NCBI GenBank assembly: GCA_002439555.1
Contig: DJOC01000069.1
Span: forward strand, 1-18,944
DNA: 18,944 bases
Source: Caryophanales bacterium UBA6448
GTDB lineage: Bacteria > Bacillota_I > Bacilli_A > RF39 > UBA660
Direction: 5' to 3'
The notes below the pieces were generated by a model that saw nothing but the letters and a program-made list of their open reading frames with translations, was not told where the DNA came from and ran no database searches. This document shows, piece by piece, positions 1-7,268 of this stretch. Position 1 is the stretch's first letter; each line of letters begins with the position of its first letter. Position numbers and translations under genes: made by a program.

Positions 1-2
1 AA

Positions 3-536
3 AATACCTTAAAAATATTTGAAGACTTATATGATAAAACATATAAAAATGTTTTAAAATATGTTGTTTGTAATTGTTCTAATGTTGAAGATATCAAAGA
101 TATAATACAAAATATTTATATGGAAGTACTAAAAAAAATTCAAAAAGAAGTAGTTTTCAATAATGAAAATGCTTATATTATGGGTATTGCAAAAAATAAA
201 GTTAATGAATACTACCGCCATAAATACAAAGTGAAAATTGTATCTTTATTTGCTAATAAGAATGATGAGGAATTTAATATTGATATTCCAGATAGTTTTG
301 ATTTAGAATTAGACTACATAAAGAAAGAAGATATCAATTTTATATGGGACTTTCTCAAAAAGAAAAAAATTATTATTTTTAAAGTATTTTATCTTTATTA
401 TTATGAAGATTTAAGTATAGAGAATATTTCAAAAGCATTAAATATAAGTCAATCTAATGTAAAACATTACCTATATAGAACAATAAATGAACTAAAAGAA
501 GTAATGAAAGAAAGGACAAATAAAAATGAAAAATAA
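3..536 (+). CDS. ECF-type RNA polymerase sigma factor, 5' end outside window
   Basis: The open frame runs unbroken from the window edge. Translation upstream of the first in-window ATG (120) gives a typical sigma region 2 (FEDLYDKTYKNVLKYV, then VEDIKDIIQNIYMEVLKKI), so the ATG at 120 is internal and the true start lies a few codons outside. Region 2 occupies about the first 50 visible residues. Region 4 is near the C-terminus (DLSIENISKALNISQSNVKHYLYRT), a helix-turn-helix that would contact the -35 element. About 177 residues are visible, close to the full ECF length. The stop overlaps the start of the next gene by 11 bases, so the two are translated together. That gene is a one-TM protein, the usual place for an anti-sigma partner. 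The family call is firm; the regulon is unknown. Confidence 0.85.
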   Translation, partial: NTLKIFEDLYDKTYKNVLKYVVCNCSNVEDIKDIIQNIYMEVLKKIQKEVVFNNENAYIMGIAKNKVNEYYRHKYKVKIVSLFANKNDEEFNIDIPDSFDLELDYIKKEDINFIWDFLKKKKIIIFKVFYLYYYEDLSIENISKALNISQSNVKHYLYRTINELKEVMKERTNKNEK

Positions 537-1599
537 AAATATTTTTAAAATTGTTTTCGAAGAGAAATATGATAAACGATTACTAAAAAATCAAATAATA
601 AATAATTATGAATCTAAAAACCATATTAATTTATTAAAAAAATTAAGTTACATATCATTTTTTATAATCCTTATATCGATACTTGGAATACAGTTAAAAA
701 ATAGAAGTCATAATAAAACTATTTATGAAATGCAAAAAAGTAATATAAAAATGTACGCTTATGCATTAGCAAATGATAATTCTTTAGAAAAAAGACAGTT
801 AAATGCAAATACAAAAATTCCACTTATGGGCTATAATAAAGCAATGTCAAATGTACCAGGATTTCCAATTTCATTTGAAATGAATAACATCGATTATATA
901 GAAATATTAGTAATAAATGGGGAGATAAATAGTTGGGATAAAGAAACTGGCATTGTAAACAAACTTGATAATAATTATAAGATATATAAAAATGATACAT
1001 TATACTTTGATGTAAATGAAAATACCTCAATAAAAATAAAGGCTAAAAAAAATGATGAAACACTTTATGAGAAATATATTGTAATAACTAGTGATGAAAA
1101 TTATAATTATTATGCAAAATTAAATGACTATGAAATTAGCATAAAAATTAATAAACTTGATAATCTATCATTAACAAGACTTGATGCAGATATCAAGAAT
1201 GTTGAAAGTGACAATAAGGCCTTTCCAAATGCATTTGATTATAATAAAGTAAAGTTATCAAACGATTTAACAAAGATTAAAAAAAGTATAATCTACACAA
1301 AAAATGAAAAACAAAATGATTATACAAATTTAAATTCGTATATTCTTAATTATTATAATGATAACGAAACAAAAAATATTAGAGTGGCATTTTCTGATAA
1401 AAATAAACCTATAAGAGATTATTACTTTAGTGATGAAAATGCAGCTATTTCCATAATCAAAGATAAAAGTTTAATGATATATTCTTATGAAAAAACTTTC
1501 TTCGTAGAATTTCAACATAATAACTATTATTTTGATATAGAAGCTAACAATATTTCACAGGATGAATTAATAGATCTTTTAGGTTCAATAATTAATTAA
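526..1599 (+). CDS. Single-pass membrane protein, putative anti-sigma/extracytoplasmic sensor
   Basis: This 357-residue protein has a short basic cytoplasmic N-terminus (about 1-38), one hydrophobic helix (about 40-57, SYISFFIILISILGI) and a large lysine/asparagine-rich extracytoplasmic part rich in predicted beta structure. The ATG overlaps the sigma factor stop and has GAAAGGA about 10 bases upstream. Type II topology plus coupling to an ECF sigma gene is the usual arrangement of anti-sigma factors, so the N-terminal 38 residues are the candidate sigma-binding part. I see no zinc-finger H-x3-C-x2-C motif and no recognisable DUF4179 or RsgI domain, so the anti-sigma role is inferred from context. 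A hairpin terminator follows 10 bases after the stop. It could instead be an unrelated cell-surface protein. Confidence 0.7.
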   Translation: MKNKNIFKIVFEEKYDKRLLKNQIINNYESKNHINLLKKLSYISFFIILISILGIQLKNRSHNKTIYEMQKSNIKMYAYALANDNSLEKRQLNANTKIPLMGYNKAMSNVPGFPISFEMNNIDYIEILVINGEINSWDKETGIVNKLDNNYKIYKNDTLYFDVNENTSIKIKAKKNDETLYEKYIVITSDENYNYYAKLNDYEISIKINKLDNLSLTRLDADIKNVESDNKAFPNAFDYNKVKLSNDLTKIKKSIIYTKNEKQNDYTNLNSYILNYYNDNETKNIRVAFSDKNKPIRDYYFSDENAAISIIKDKSLMIYSYEKTFFVEFQHNNYYFDIEANNISQDELIDLLGSIIN

Positions 1600-1605
1600 A
1601 AACTT

Positions 1606-1640
1606 ACAAAAACCACATTTTTAAAAGTGTGGTTTTCTTA
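1606..1640. terminator. Bidirectional intrinsic terminator between convergent operons
   Basis: AAAACCACA (1609-1617) pairs with TGTGGTTTT (1628-1636), and further T/A pairs close the loop. The plus-strand side ends in TTTT-C-TT. The minus-strand side ends in TTTTTG. It sits between the sigma/anti-sigma operon and the minus-strand gene ending at 1758, so it can serve both. Confidence 0.75.
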
Positions 1641-1757
1641 TTAACTTTTCATCTTTAAATATTTTGTATTAATTAAATCTTTATCAATTACCTAAAATAA
1701 TATTTTTTCACTTTAACAATTTTTAATTATTGTTAGTTTTCAACAAACGTCTATAAT

Positions 1758-2063
1758 TTATTTTGTAGATTCATTTATTTTATCAAGTAATATAGAAATA
1801 CCATTAGTATAATCACAAATGGAATTTTGTATAGAATTAATTAAAACTATTATTGCCTCAGCAAAATCATCCTCAGAATAATTGCTATTTTTTAAATCTA
1901 ATATCTCTCTATTTAATATAGGCTCATTTTCAATATTTAATTCTTTGCATAAATTATTTGTTAAACCCGTTAGTGTTTGTAATTGTTCATAAATAATACC
2001 TTGTTTTTCTTTTAAAGATAACTTTTTAAAATAACTCATATAATCATTAATATTTTCTTCCAT
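1758..2063 (-). CDS. Hypothetical small acidic helical protein
   Basis: I do not recognise this protein. It is about 101 residues from the ATG at 2063. An in-frame TTG at 2081 would add six residues, but no good ribosome binding site precedes it; the ATG has only a weak GAGTG seven bases upstream, so the start is uncertain. The sequence is soluble, acidic and predicted to be almost all helix, with no signal peptide or membrane segment. It contains a hydrophobic stretch near the C-terminus (FAEAIIVLINSIQNSICDY). It is the last gene of a three-gene minus-strand operon, about 50 bases after its upstream neighbour, and is followed by the bidirectional terminator at 1606-1640. Size and helicity recall small helical chaperone or WXG-like proteins, but no W-x-G motif is present. 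Confidence 0.6.
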   Translation of the reverse strand: MEENINDYMSYFKKLSLKEKQGIIYEQLQTLTGLTNNLCKELNIENEPILNREILDLKNSNYSEDDFAEAIIVLINSIQNSICDYTNGISILLDKINESTK

Positions 2064-2112
2064 TATATCACACTCATTCAATCATTAATTTTCTTTATTG
2101 ATTATTCCTTTC

Positions 2113-2616
2113 TTATCTAAACATTTTATTTAGTTCGTATGCAACTTGTTCTTGTGTTTTTTCATTATTAGTACTTGCCTTTATCCATAATCTTTTAAAT
2201 TTCCTTTTTTGTCCAGATAAAGTTAATATGGTTTGATTTATTTTACTCATTCCAAAAAATCTATGTTGTGCATCATATCTAGCCGCAATAGCGGGATTCG
2301 TAGTCGTTTGAGTCTTTCCTAAAGAAGAATATTCATATTTTTTTATTTGACTTTCTTTAATGTTTTTTTCCATTTCACGCTCTTGCTGTGCTCTTTGAGA
2401 ATATGATGCAATTTTATCCTCAAGGTCAAATATTTCTGCTTTTAACTTATAAGCCTTACATACATCAGTATATTCCTCATAAGTAAAGGAATTCGAATTA
2501 TATTGGTCTTGCACCCCTTGATTCCATGGAACTGTATTATGTTTTTTTATTGTTATTTTATCTAGTTCATTTTTGGCAAAACCTAAACGCTCTTTTAAAT
2601 TATTTAAACTTTCCAT
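2113..2616 (-). CDS. Hypothetical protein with N-terminal coiled coil
   Basis: I do not recognise this 167-residue protein. It is basic and soluble. Residues about 1-25 and 45-90 look helical or coiled-coil (NLKERLGFAKNELDKITIKK; KLKAEIFDLEDKIASYSQRA). A Thr-rich linker follows (KTQTTTNPAIAARYD), then a basic C-terminal part (LSGQKRKFKRLWIK) that might bind nucleic acid or membrane; that is speculation. The ATG is preceded by AGGGGTAG at good spacing, and this SD overlaps the last codons of the upstream gene, whose stop is two bases before the start. The two are therefore translationally coupled. There is no signal peptide or TM segment. Confidence 0.6.
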   Translation of the reverse strand: MESLNNLKERLGFAKNELDKITIKKHNTVPWNQGVQDQYNSNSFTYEEYTDVCKAYKLKAEIFDLEDKIASYSQRAQQEREMEKNIKESQIKKYEYSSLGKTQTTTNPAIAARYDAQHRFFGMSKINQTILTLSGQKRKFKRLWIKASTNNEKTQEQVAYELNKMFR

Positions 2617-2618
2617 TT

Positions 2619-3179
2619 TTATCTACCCCTAAATTCATCAAAATCTTCGGAATTTATCATTTCATAAAATTTATCAATTTTGTTTAATGTTGCATTCACA
2701 TCTTTTAAAAGACTTTGATAATGATTTTGTTCAAATGAACCTTGATTAGCTATAAGTTCATTTTTATAATAGATAAGTAAAAACTTAATATCTTCGATTT
2801 CATCTGAATCCCAGTGTGTCATATTTTTTATTTCAGTTAACAAAGATTCGATTGGGCCTGATATTGATGATGTATCAAATTCTTTTACTTGCTGAGATAA
2901 TTCATTAACTTTATCATAATTAAGATCAATTATCATTTTAATCCATTCTTCTAAGCCGGGATTATCCGCAGCAATATCACTTAATATATCGATGCAATCA
3001 AAATATTCATCACTTAATGGTTCAGTGTTTCTAAAAATATATAAATAGTATTGATTAACTTTTGTCCATTTATGCAAAAATTCTTCCTTATTATTTTTTA
3101 TTGCTTCTTCGGGATTCCCTATTAAAGCAAAATCATCAGCATACTTTTTGAACTCTTTAAGAGCTTGATCTATTGGCAT
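2619..3179 (-). CDS. Hypothetical acidic helical protein, first gene of operon
   Basis: I do not recognise this 186-residue acidic, all-helical, apparently soluble protein, which has no signal peptide. The start is well supported by AGGAAGTG at 3186-3192, seven bases before the ATG. It contains several amphipathic helices (DQALKEFKKYADDFALIG, LEEWIKMIIDLNYDKVNEL, LLKDVNATLNKIDKFYEMI). The next gene begins two bases after its stop. The three-gene set has no known-domain neighbour in the operon, so no role can be assigned. It is flanked by the lemA-DUF2207 operon, which ends in its own terminator at 3333-3368, so this is a separate transcription unit. Confidence 0.6.
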   Translation of the reverse strand: MPIDQALKEFKKYADDFALIGNPEEAIKNNKEEFLHKWTKVNQYYLYIFRNTEPLSDEYFDCIDILSDIAADNPGLEEWIKMIIDLNYDKVNELSQQVKEFDTSSISGPIESLLTEIKNMTHWDSDEIEDIKFLLIYYKNELIANQGSFEQNHYQSLLKDVNATLNKIDKFYEMINSEDFDEFRGR

Positions 3180-3332
3180 ATAATCACTTCCTATCTTAAG
3201 TATATCATTTAATAAATAATTATTATTTAAAATAATAGGCTATTTACATTTTTAACTGTAAACTATAATCTCATTAACCAATACTTTTTTTAAAATAATT
3301 ATTATTTTACTTCGAACACTAAAACTGTAAAT
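3180..3332 (-). other. Intergenic leader of the three-gene hypothetical operon
   Basis: This spacer lies between the terminator of the DUF2207 operon and the 186-residue gene. It is extremely AT-rich. It contains two copies of AACTGTAAA (3254-3262 and 3323-3331) and an extended -10-like TGATATACT (3199-3207, minus strand), but the latter would start transcription inside the ribosome binding site. A promoter must lie here, yet I cannot place it with confidence. Confidence 0.35.
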
Positions 3333-3368
3333 AAAAAGATTCTTGCTAAATAAAATTAAACAAGAATC
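3333..3368 (-). terminator. Intrinsic terminator of the lemA-DUF2207 operon
   Basis: Read on the minus strand, GATTCTTG (3368-3361) pairs with CAAGAATC (3345-3338) across a 15-base AT-rich loop, followed immediately by TTTTT (3337-3333). It lies 39 bases after the DUF2207 gene stop. There is no U-tract in the plus direction. Confidence 0.8.
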
Positions 3369-3406
3369 ATACTTTAAAACATTGTTTAAAATATCTTATT
3401 AATATT

Positions 3407-5797
3407 TTACCAAGAACCTCCTCCTCCACCACCGGAGCCCCCTCCGGAAGAACCACCGCCAGATGATCCTCCATCAGAACCACTAGATGGACTCGAGGAC
3501 ATTGTACTTTCTGCTGAGTTCATTGCTGAATTAATAAATGTATCAAAACTTGAAATATCAAAAATATATGAACTGTCATACCAAGTTGGTGCTTGTAATG
3601 ATATTGTTTCAAATTTTTCTATCCATTTATCAGATACACCTAAAACATATGTATATGGTAAAATATCGTAAAAATATGTTGGATTTTGCATAACAAGTGC
3701 CTCTAATTTTTCTTTTTCGGCAGTCTCTAAGAAATTTTTAAATCCTTTAACTTTTCCTAACATTTCATTACCATACTTCGTTCTTTTAGGCATCAATTTT
3801 AATAAAACTATCATTCCAATTAAACATAATATACCTAAAATTGTACTTATTAAATAAATTACATCAGTAGTAATTGCATCTGCCAAAGGTGTTGTACTAA
3901 AAAAGAAAAATAAGTGAACTGATGTAAAACCTAACAAATATAATTTAAACAATGGCGGCATTTTAGAAAATATTTCAACTGCAAAGAATGGTAAATAAAC
4001 CACAAAGGGTAATAATACATTACCTAGTTCTTCAAAACCTGCATAATCAATAATAGGAATACAAATTGTAGTAATCATAGTAATAAGAATTAATAAAATA
4101 ATTGTAATTGCTTTTCCTATAGTGTTTTTTTCAAATATTTTATTCATATTTTCCAAACTATTTACATTATCTAATATATTATTCATCGTAATATAAAATT
4201 TATTATATAAATCTGCAAAAGTAACAGACTTTACGCTATTATTGGAATTAGCGTTCAATTGATTAAGCCTTTTACTTGCTTCAGAATAACTAATTTTTTC
4301 ACCATTTTGTTTTGCCTTATTTTTTATTTCTTTAATCTTAGTATAATCCGAATTTATATCATTGTTAGAAAATAAACCCTCTAAAAATAATTGTTCATTA
4401 ATATCATTGCCATCATATTCTTTTAATTTAGTTATTTCAAAATCTCTACTCATCGAATACGAAGATAATGCATCTGGTTCAGAAATTTTTAAATAACCTT
4501 TATTAGCAAGATATATTAGTAAAGATGTTACATCTTTTTTGCCCGCTTCGCCTTTGTATATAAACCCTATTTCTAAACTATTTAGATCATTGGGTGGATA
4601 AAATTCAACTGTTTCAATTACCATATCATCGTGACCATATTTATACCATAAAATAAATGATATAATAAATCCTAAAATTGGTACAATAAAAAGTATATAT
4701 ATTAATGGTCCTGTTATAAAATCCTCTCCAGTAAAATAACCTTCCGGTAGCTCACATCTAACTGTTAATGCTTCATTAACATCTAAAATATCATTATAAC
4801 TTCCAATTATCGTTTTTCCATCAATACTATATTTAATTTTTCTATTATCTGTTGAACCTTCTACTCCAGAAGAAAAGCCTAACTTACTTATATCAAACGC
4901 TTTAGGCATTGTAATAGTAAATGTTATATTACCTATTACGGTATCCCAGCCATTTCCTATAATATTATAATATAGTTCATCATAATTTTTTATTTTATCC
5001 TTACCCAAATTATATGTATATTTTATTTCATATTTATGTTCACCAGTTATAGTTTTATCAGCAGAACCTATTTTTATTTTATAATCACCATTATCTATTG
5101 ATGTTGTATATTCCTCATTAATAGAAATGTTTGATACTTTAGCACGATTTTTAGTTATAGAACCATTTAATCTTACAATATCATTTTTTAATGGAATATT
5201 TCTATATATTCCGTGTCTAGGGGAATTGAAATAAGCAGTAATTGTTTCAGTTATATCAAAAGTATTATTTTCATTAACTATTATATCAACATTATATTTG
5301 TCAATAACATAATCATATGTTTTATACTTACTATTTTTACTTGGTGTTAAGTCTACTGAATCTTTTTCTGACAAATTATTATTATCAAGTATTTCTATTG
5401 ATAATCGATAATAATATATTTGACTAGCATCTTTTCCATTTAAAATATTTAAATTTGACATTTGTGCAAAATTACTAGATCCAGGTCTTGCATAAAATAA
5501 ATTATTTGCTTGAGCAACTAGGTTATAACTAGAATCATAATATTTTATAGTTGAACGATAACTTAATTCTTCATTTGAATTATTAACTAGAACTCCAGAT
5601 AAACCAATTGCTTGAGTAGAATCTAAAGAATAATCATTAAAATTTATATTTGAAAAAGATAAATTTCCAACCTCAAAATTTTGAGTATTATTAATACTTA
5701 TGTAAGACGTCTCATTTGATATAGCAAAGATATTTGATGAATAAAGACATATAAAAATCGTTACAATAAATAATAAAAGTTTAGTAATTTTTTTCAC
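3407..5797 (-). CDS. DUF2207-type membrane protein with Gly-rich GGGGSW tail
   Basis: This 796-residue envelope protein has a signal peptide or N-terminal TM (about 1-25), an extra Ser/Asn-rich beta domain (about 30-150), and a DUF2207-like extracytoplasmic domain (about 160-355, starting YDYVIDKYNVDI with PRHGIYRNIPL). A TM follows at 363-387, then a cytoplasmic segment (about 390-555), four TMs (about 562-582, 590-611, 616-640, 645-668), another soluble part and a Gly/Ser-rich end finishing GGGGGGSW. This architecture and tail are known from DUF2207 proteins encoded beside lemA; their biochemical function is not established. The start is GTG (5797), fixed by GGAGG at 5804-5808. The gene lies 15 bases after the lemA stop. 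The tail coding DNA (3407-3480) is markedly GC-rich compared with its surroundings because of the glycine codons. Confidence 0.85.
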   Translation of the reverse strand: MKKITKLLLFIVTIFICLYSSNIFAISNETSYISINNTQNFEVGNLSFSNINFNDYSLDSTQAIGLSGVLVNNSNEELSYRSTIKYYDSSYNLVAQANNLFYARPGSSNFAQMSNLNILNGKDASQIYYYRLSIEILDNNNLSEKDSVDLTPSKNSKYKTYDYVIDKYNVDIIVNENNTFDITETITAYFNSPRHGIYRNIPLKNDIVRLNGSITKNRAKVSNISINEEYTTSIDNGDYKIKIGSADKTITGEHKYEIKYTYNLGKDKIKNYDELYYNIIGNGWDTVIGNITFTITMPKAFDISKLGFSSGVEGSTDNRKIKYSIDGKTIIGSYNDILDVNEALTVRCELPEGYFTGEDFITGPLIYILFIVPILGFIISFILWYKYGHDDMVIETVEFYPPNDLNSLEIGFIYKGEAGKKDVTSLLIYLANKGYLKISEPDALSSYSMSRDFEITKLKEYDGNDINEQLFLEGLFSNNDINSDYTKIKEIKNKAKQNGEKISYSEASKRLNQLNANSNNSVKSVTFADLYNKFYITMNNILDNVNSLENMNKIFEKNTIGKAITIILLILITMITTICIPIIDYAGFEELGNVLLPFVVYLPFFAVEIFSKMPPLFKLYLLGFTSVHLFFFFSTTPLADAITTDVIYLISTILGILCLIGMIVLLKLMPKRTKYGNEMLGKVKGFKNFLETAEKEKLEALVMQNPTYFYDILPYTYVLGVSDKWIEKFETISLQAPTWYDSSYIFDISSFDTFINSAMNSAESTMSSSPSSGSDGGSSGGGSSGGGSGGGGGGSW

Positions 5798-5812
5798 TTT
5801 TTTCCTCCATAA

Positions 5813-6361
5813 CTATAATCTCACTTTTACATTTTCTCTTTCATTTTCATTTATTATAAACATTGATTTAGGTTGATAGCCAAATAACTTTGCAAAAATA
5901 TTATTCGGAAAAATTTCTACTTTATTATTATAAATTTTAACAACCGCATTATAATACTTCCTTGAATTTGCAATTTCATCCTCAACTTTTGTTAATTGTT
6001 TACTTAAATCTTTAAAATTTTCATTTGCTTTTAACTCTGGGTAGGCTTCGGCTAATACCATAACTTTAGCAATTTGATTAGATAATTGCATATTTGTTTT
6101 AATTTTTTGTGAATCAGACATATCATCATAAGTACTATTTCGCAAATTTATAACCTCTGTTAAAGTATCTTTTTCGTGGTTTGCATACCCTTTAACTGAT
6201 TCTACAATATTAGGAATTAAATCCCATCTTTTCTTAAGATAAACATCCATTGTTGAAAATGCTTCATTTACCTTGTTAAGTAGTTTTATTAAACTATTAT
6301 ATAAAGTTAGGGTATATATAATAATTAAAACGATAACTATAAGTATTATGTAAATCCACAT
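5813..6361 (-). CDS. lemA: LemA family protein
   Basis: This 182-residue protein has an N-terminal membrane helix (about 2-20, WIYIILIVIVLIIIYTLTL) and the LemA signature (NEAFSTMDVYLKKRWDLIPN, about 32-51, then VKGYANHEKDTL). The rest is a helical bundle with the conserved AEAYPELKANENF block. LemA proteins sit in the membrane with the helical domain outside; their molecular role is unclear. Length and motifs are normal. The ATG is preceded by a strong AAGGAGGTG (6366-6374). It is first in a two-gene operon with the DUF2207 protein, a recurring pair across Firmicutes that suggests a complex. A 20-base palindrome lies immediately upstream of the ribosome binding site. Confidence 0.93.
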   Translation of the reverse strand: MWIYIILIVIVLIIIYTLTLYNSLIKLLNKVNEAFSTMDVYLKKRWDLIPNIVESVKGYANHEKDTLTEVINLRNSTYDDMSDSQKIKTNMQLSNQIAKVMVLAEAYPELKANENFKDLSKQLTKVEDEIANSRKYYNAVVKIYNNKVEIFPNNIFAKLFGYQPKSMFIINENERENVKVRL

Positions 6362-6378
6362 AATTTCACCTCCTTATT

Positions 6379-6398
6379 ATATGTTAATTTTAACATAT
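6379..6398 (-). promoter_or_regulatory. Palindrome and possible extended -10 upstream of lemA
   Basis: Half-sites ATATGTTAA (6379-6387) and TTAACATAT (6390-6398) form a perfect inverted repeat with a 2-base centre. On the minus strand it includes TG-T-TAAAAT (6395-6387), a plausible extended -10 that would start transcription about 15-20 bases before the lemA start. No convincing -35 was found. It could be an operator, or simply AT-rich chance symmetry. Confidence 0.4.
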
Positions 6399-6454
6399 TT
6401 TTTATTCTTTTTATATACTTTTCTATTTTTTATTTATAATAACAAATAATCAAC

Positions 6455-6470
6455 ACATTTAAATAAATGT
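6455..6470. repeat. Second palindrome in lemA/plsC divergent region
   Basis: ACATTTA (6455-6461) and TAAATGT (6464-6470) form an inverted repeat with a 2-base centre, 14 bases upstream of the putative -35 of the acyltransferase promoter. The half-site differs from that of the 6379-6398 palindrome, so a shared regulator is not implied. Confidence 0.35.
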
Positions 6471-6483
6471 ATGGTTAAAATAC

Positions 6484-6512
6484 TTCATAAAAAATATCTT
6501 TTTTGATATAAT
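6484..6512 (+). promoter_or_regulatory. Predicted sigma-A promoter for plsC-glycosyltransferase operon
   Basis: TTCATA (6484-6489, 4/6 match to TTGACA), a 17-base spacer and a perfect TATAAT (6507-6512) with the extended TG one base upstream (6504-6505). The start site would be near 6519, about 15 bases before the ATG. Confidence 0.65.
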
Positions 6513-6533
6513 TTTAGATATATTGGTGATGAA

Positions 6534-7268
6534 ATGAAAAATATAAATTATGAAGCCTTAAAAGGTGATGAACACGTTTGTAAATCTTGGAGTTTAATGC
6601 CACTTAAGATTGATGATAATTATGAATATATATCTAAAAATATTATATTCAATTTTGTTAGTACAATAATTTTAATACCAATTGCAATAATATTATACTT
6701 TTTTAATAAAATATTTTTAGGATTTGAAATCGAAGGTAAAGAAAATAAAATAAAGAACTCAGGCTTCGTATCTGTTTCAAATCATATTCATTATTTAGAT
6801 TGCACATTTATTGGACTTATTAATTTTCCAAATAAAATTTACTACCCCACTATTCAGGAAAATTTTAAAATTCCATTTGTAAGACATTTAATAAAACTAT
6901 TATGTGCTATTCCAATTCCTAAAGAAAGAAAACATAAAGATAAATTTTATAAACAAATTAATGAAGCGTTAGAAAAAAATAGTATACTTCATATGTACCC
7001 TGAAGGATCTTTATGGCCTTATTATGAAAATATTCGTGATTTTAAATATGGTGCATTTAAAATAGCTGTCGAAGCAAATAAACCTATAGAGCCTATTCGT
7101 TTTGTTTTTGTAAATCCCGAGGGTATTCAAAAATTATATAAGAGAAAAAAATGTATACACGCAATTATTCTTCCTGCAATATACCCGGATGTTTCTTTAG
7201 AATATAAAGAAAGAATCGAAGATTTAAGAAATAAAGCCTATGAAGCCATTTGCAAAGGAGGAAATTAA
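6534..7268 (+). CDS. plsC: PlsC-type 1-acyl-sn-glycerol-3-phosphate acyltransferase
   Basis: This 244-residue protein of the LPLAT family would acylate lysophosphatidate at the membrane to give phosphatidate. A hydrophobic helix spans about 38-58. The catalytic HX4D motif is NHIHYLD (H84, D89). Block II is QENFKIPFVR (about 108-117), block III is YPEGSLW (E157, G158) and block IV-like KYGAFKIA is at about 171-178. Block III usually reads EGTRS, so EGSLW is a variant. The ATG has only GGTGATG as ribosome binding site. The next gene starts at the base after its stop, so the two are coupled. That neighbour is a diacylglycerol-type glycosyltransferase, which suggests consecutive steps of membrane glycolipid formation, although related LPLATs could use another acceptor. 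Confidence 0.85.
   Translation: MKNINYEALKGDEHVCKSWSLMPLKIDDNYEYISKNIIFNFVSTIILIPIAIILYFFNKIFLGFEIEGKENKIKNSGFVSVSNHIHYLDCTFIGLINFPNKIYYPTIQENFKIPFVRHLIKLLCAIPIPKERKHKDKFYKQINEALEKNSILHMYPEGSLWPYYENIRDFKYGAFKIAVEANKPIEPIRFVFVNPEGIQKLYKRKKCIHAIILPAIYPDVSLEYKERIEDLRNKAYEAICKGGN

Noticed and set aside
1714..1735. Hairpin TAACAAT / ATTGTTA as a terminator
   Set aside because: No U-tract follows on either strand. The stronger hairpin at 1609-1636 serves both operons.
3199..3207. Extended -10 TGATATACT before the three-gene hypothetical operon
   Set aside because: It would place the transcript start inside the Shine-Dalgarno sequence, and there is no -35 match. Not called as a promoter.
3415..3480. 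GC-rich patch as possible foreign DNA
   Set aside because: It encodes the Gly/Ser-rich tail of the DUF2207 protein. Glycine codons explain the composition.
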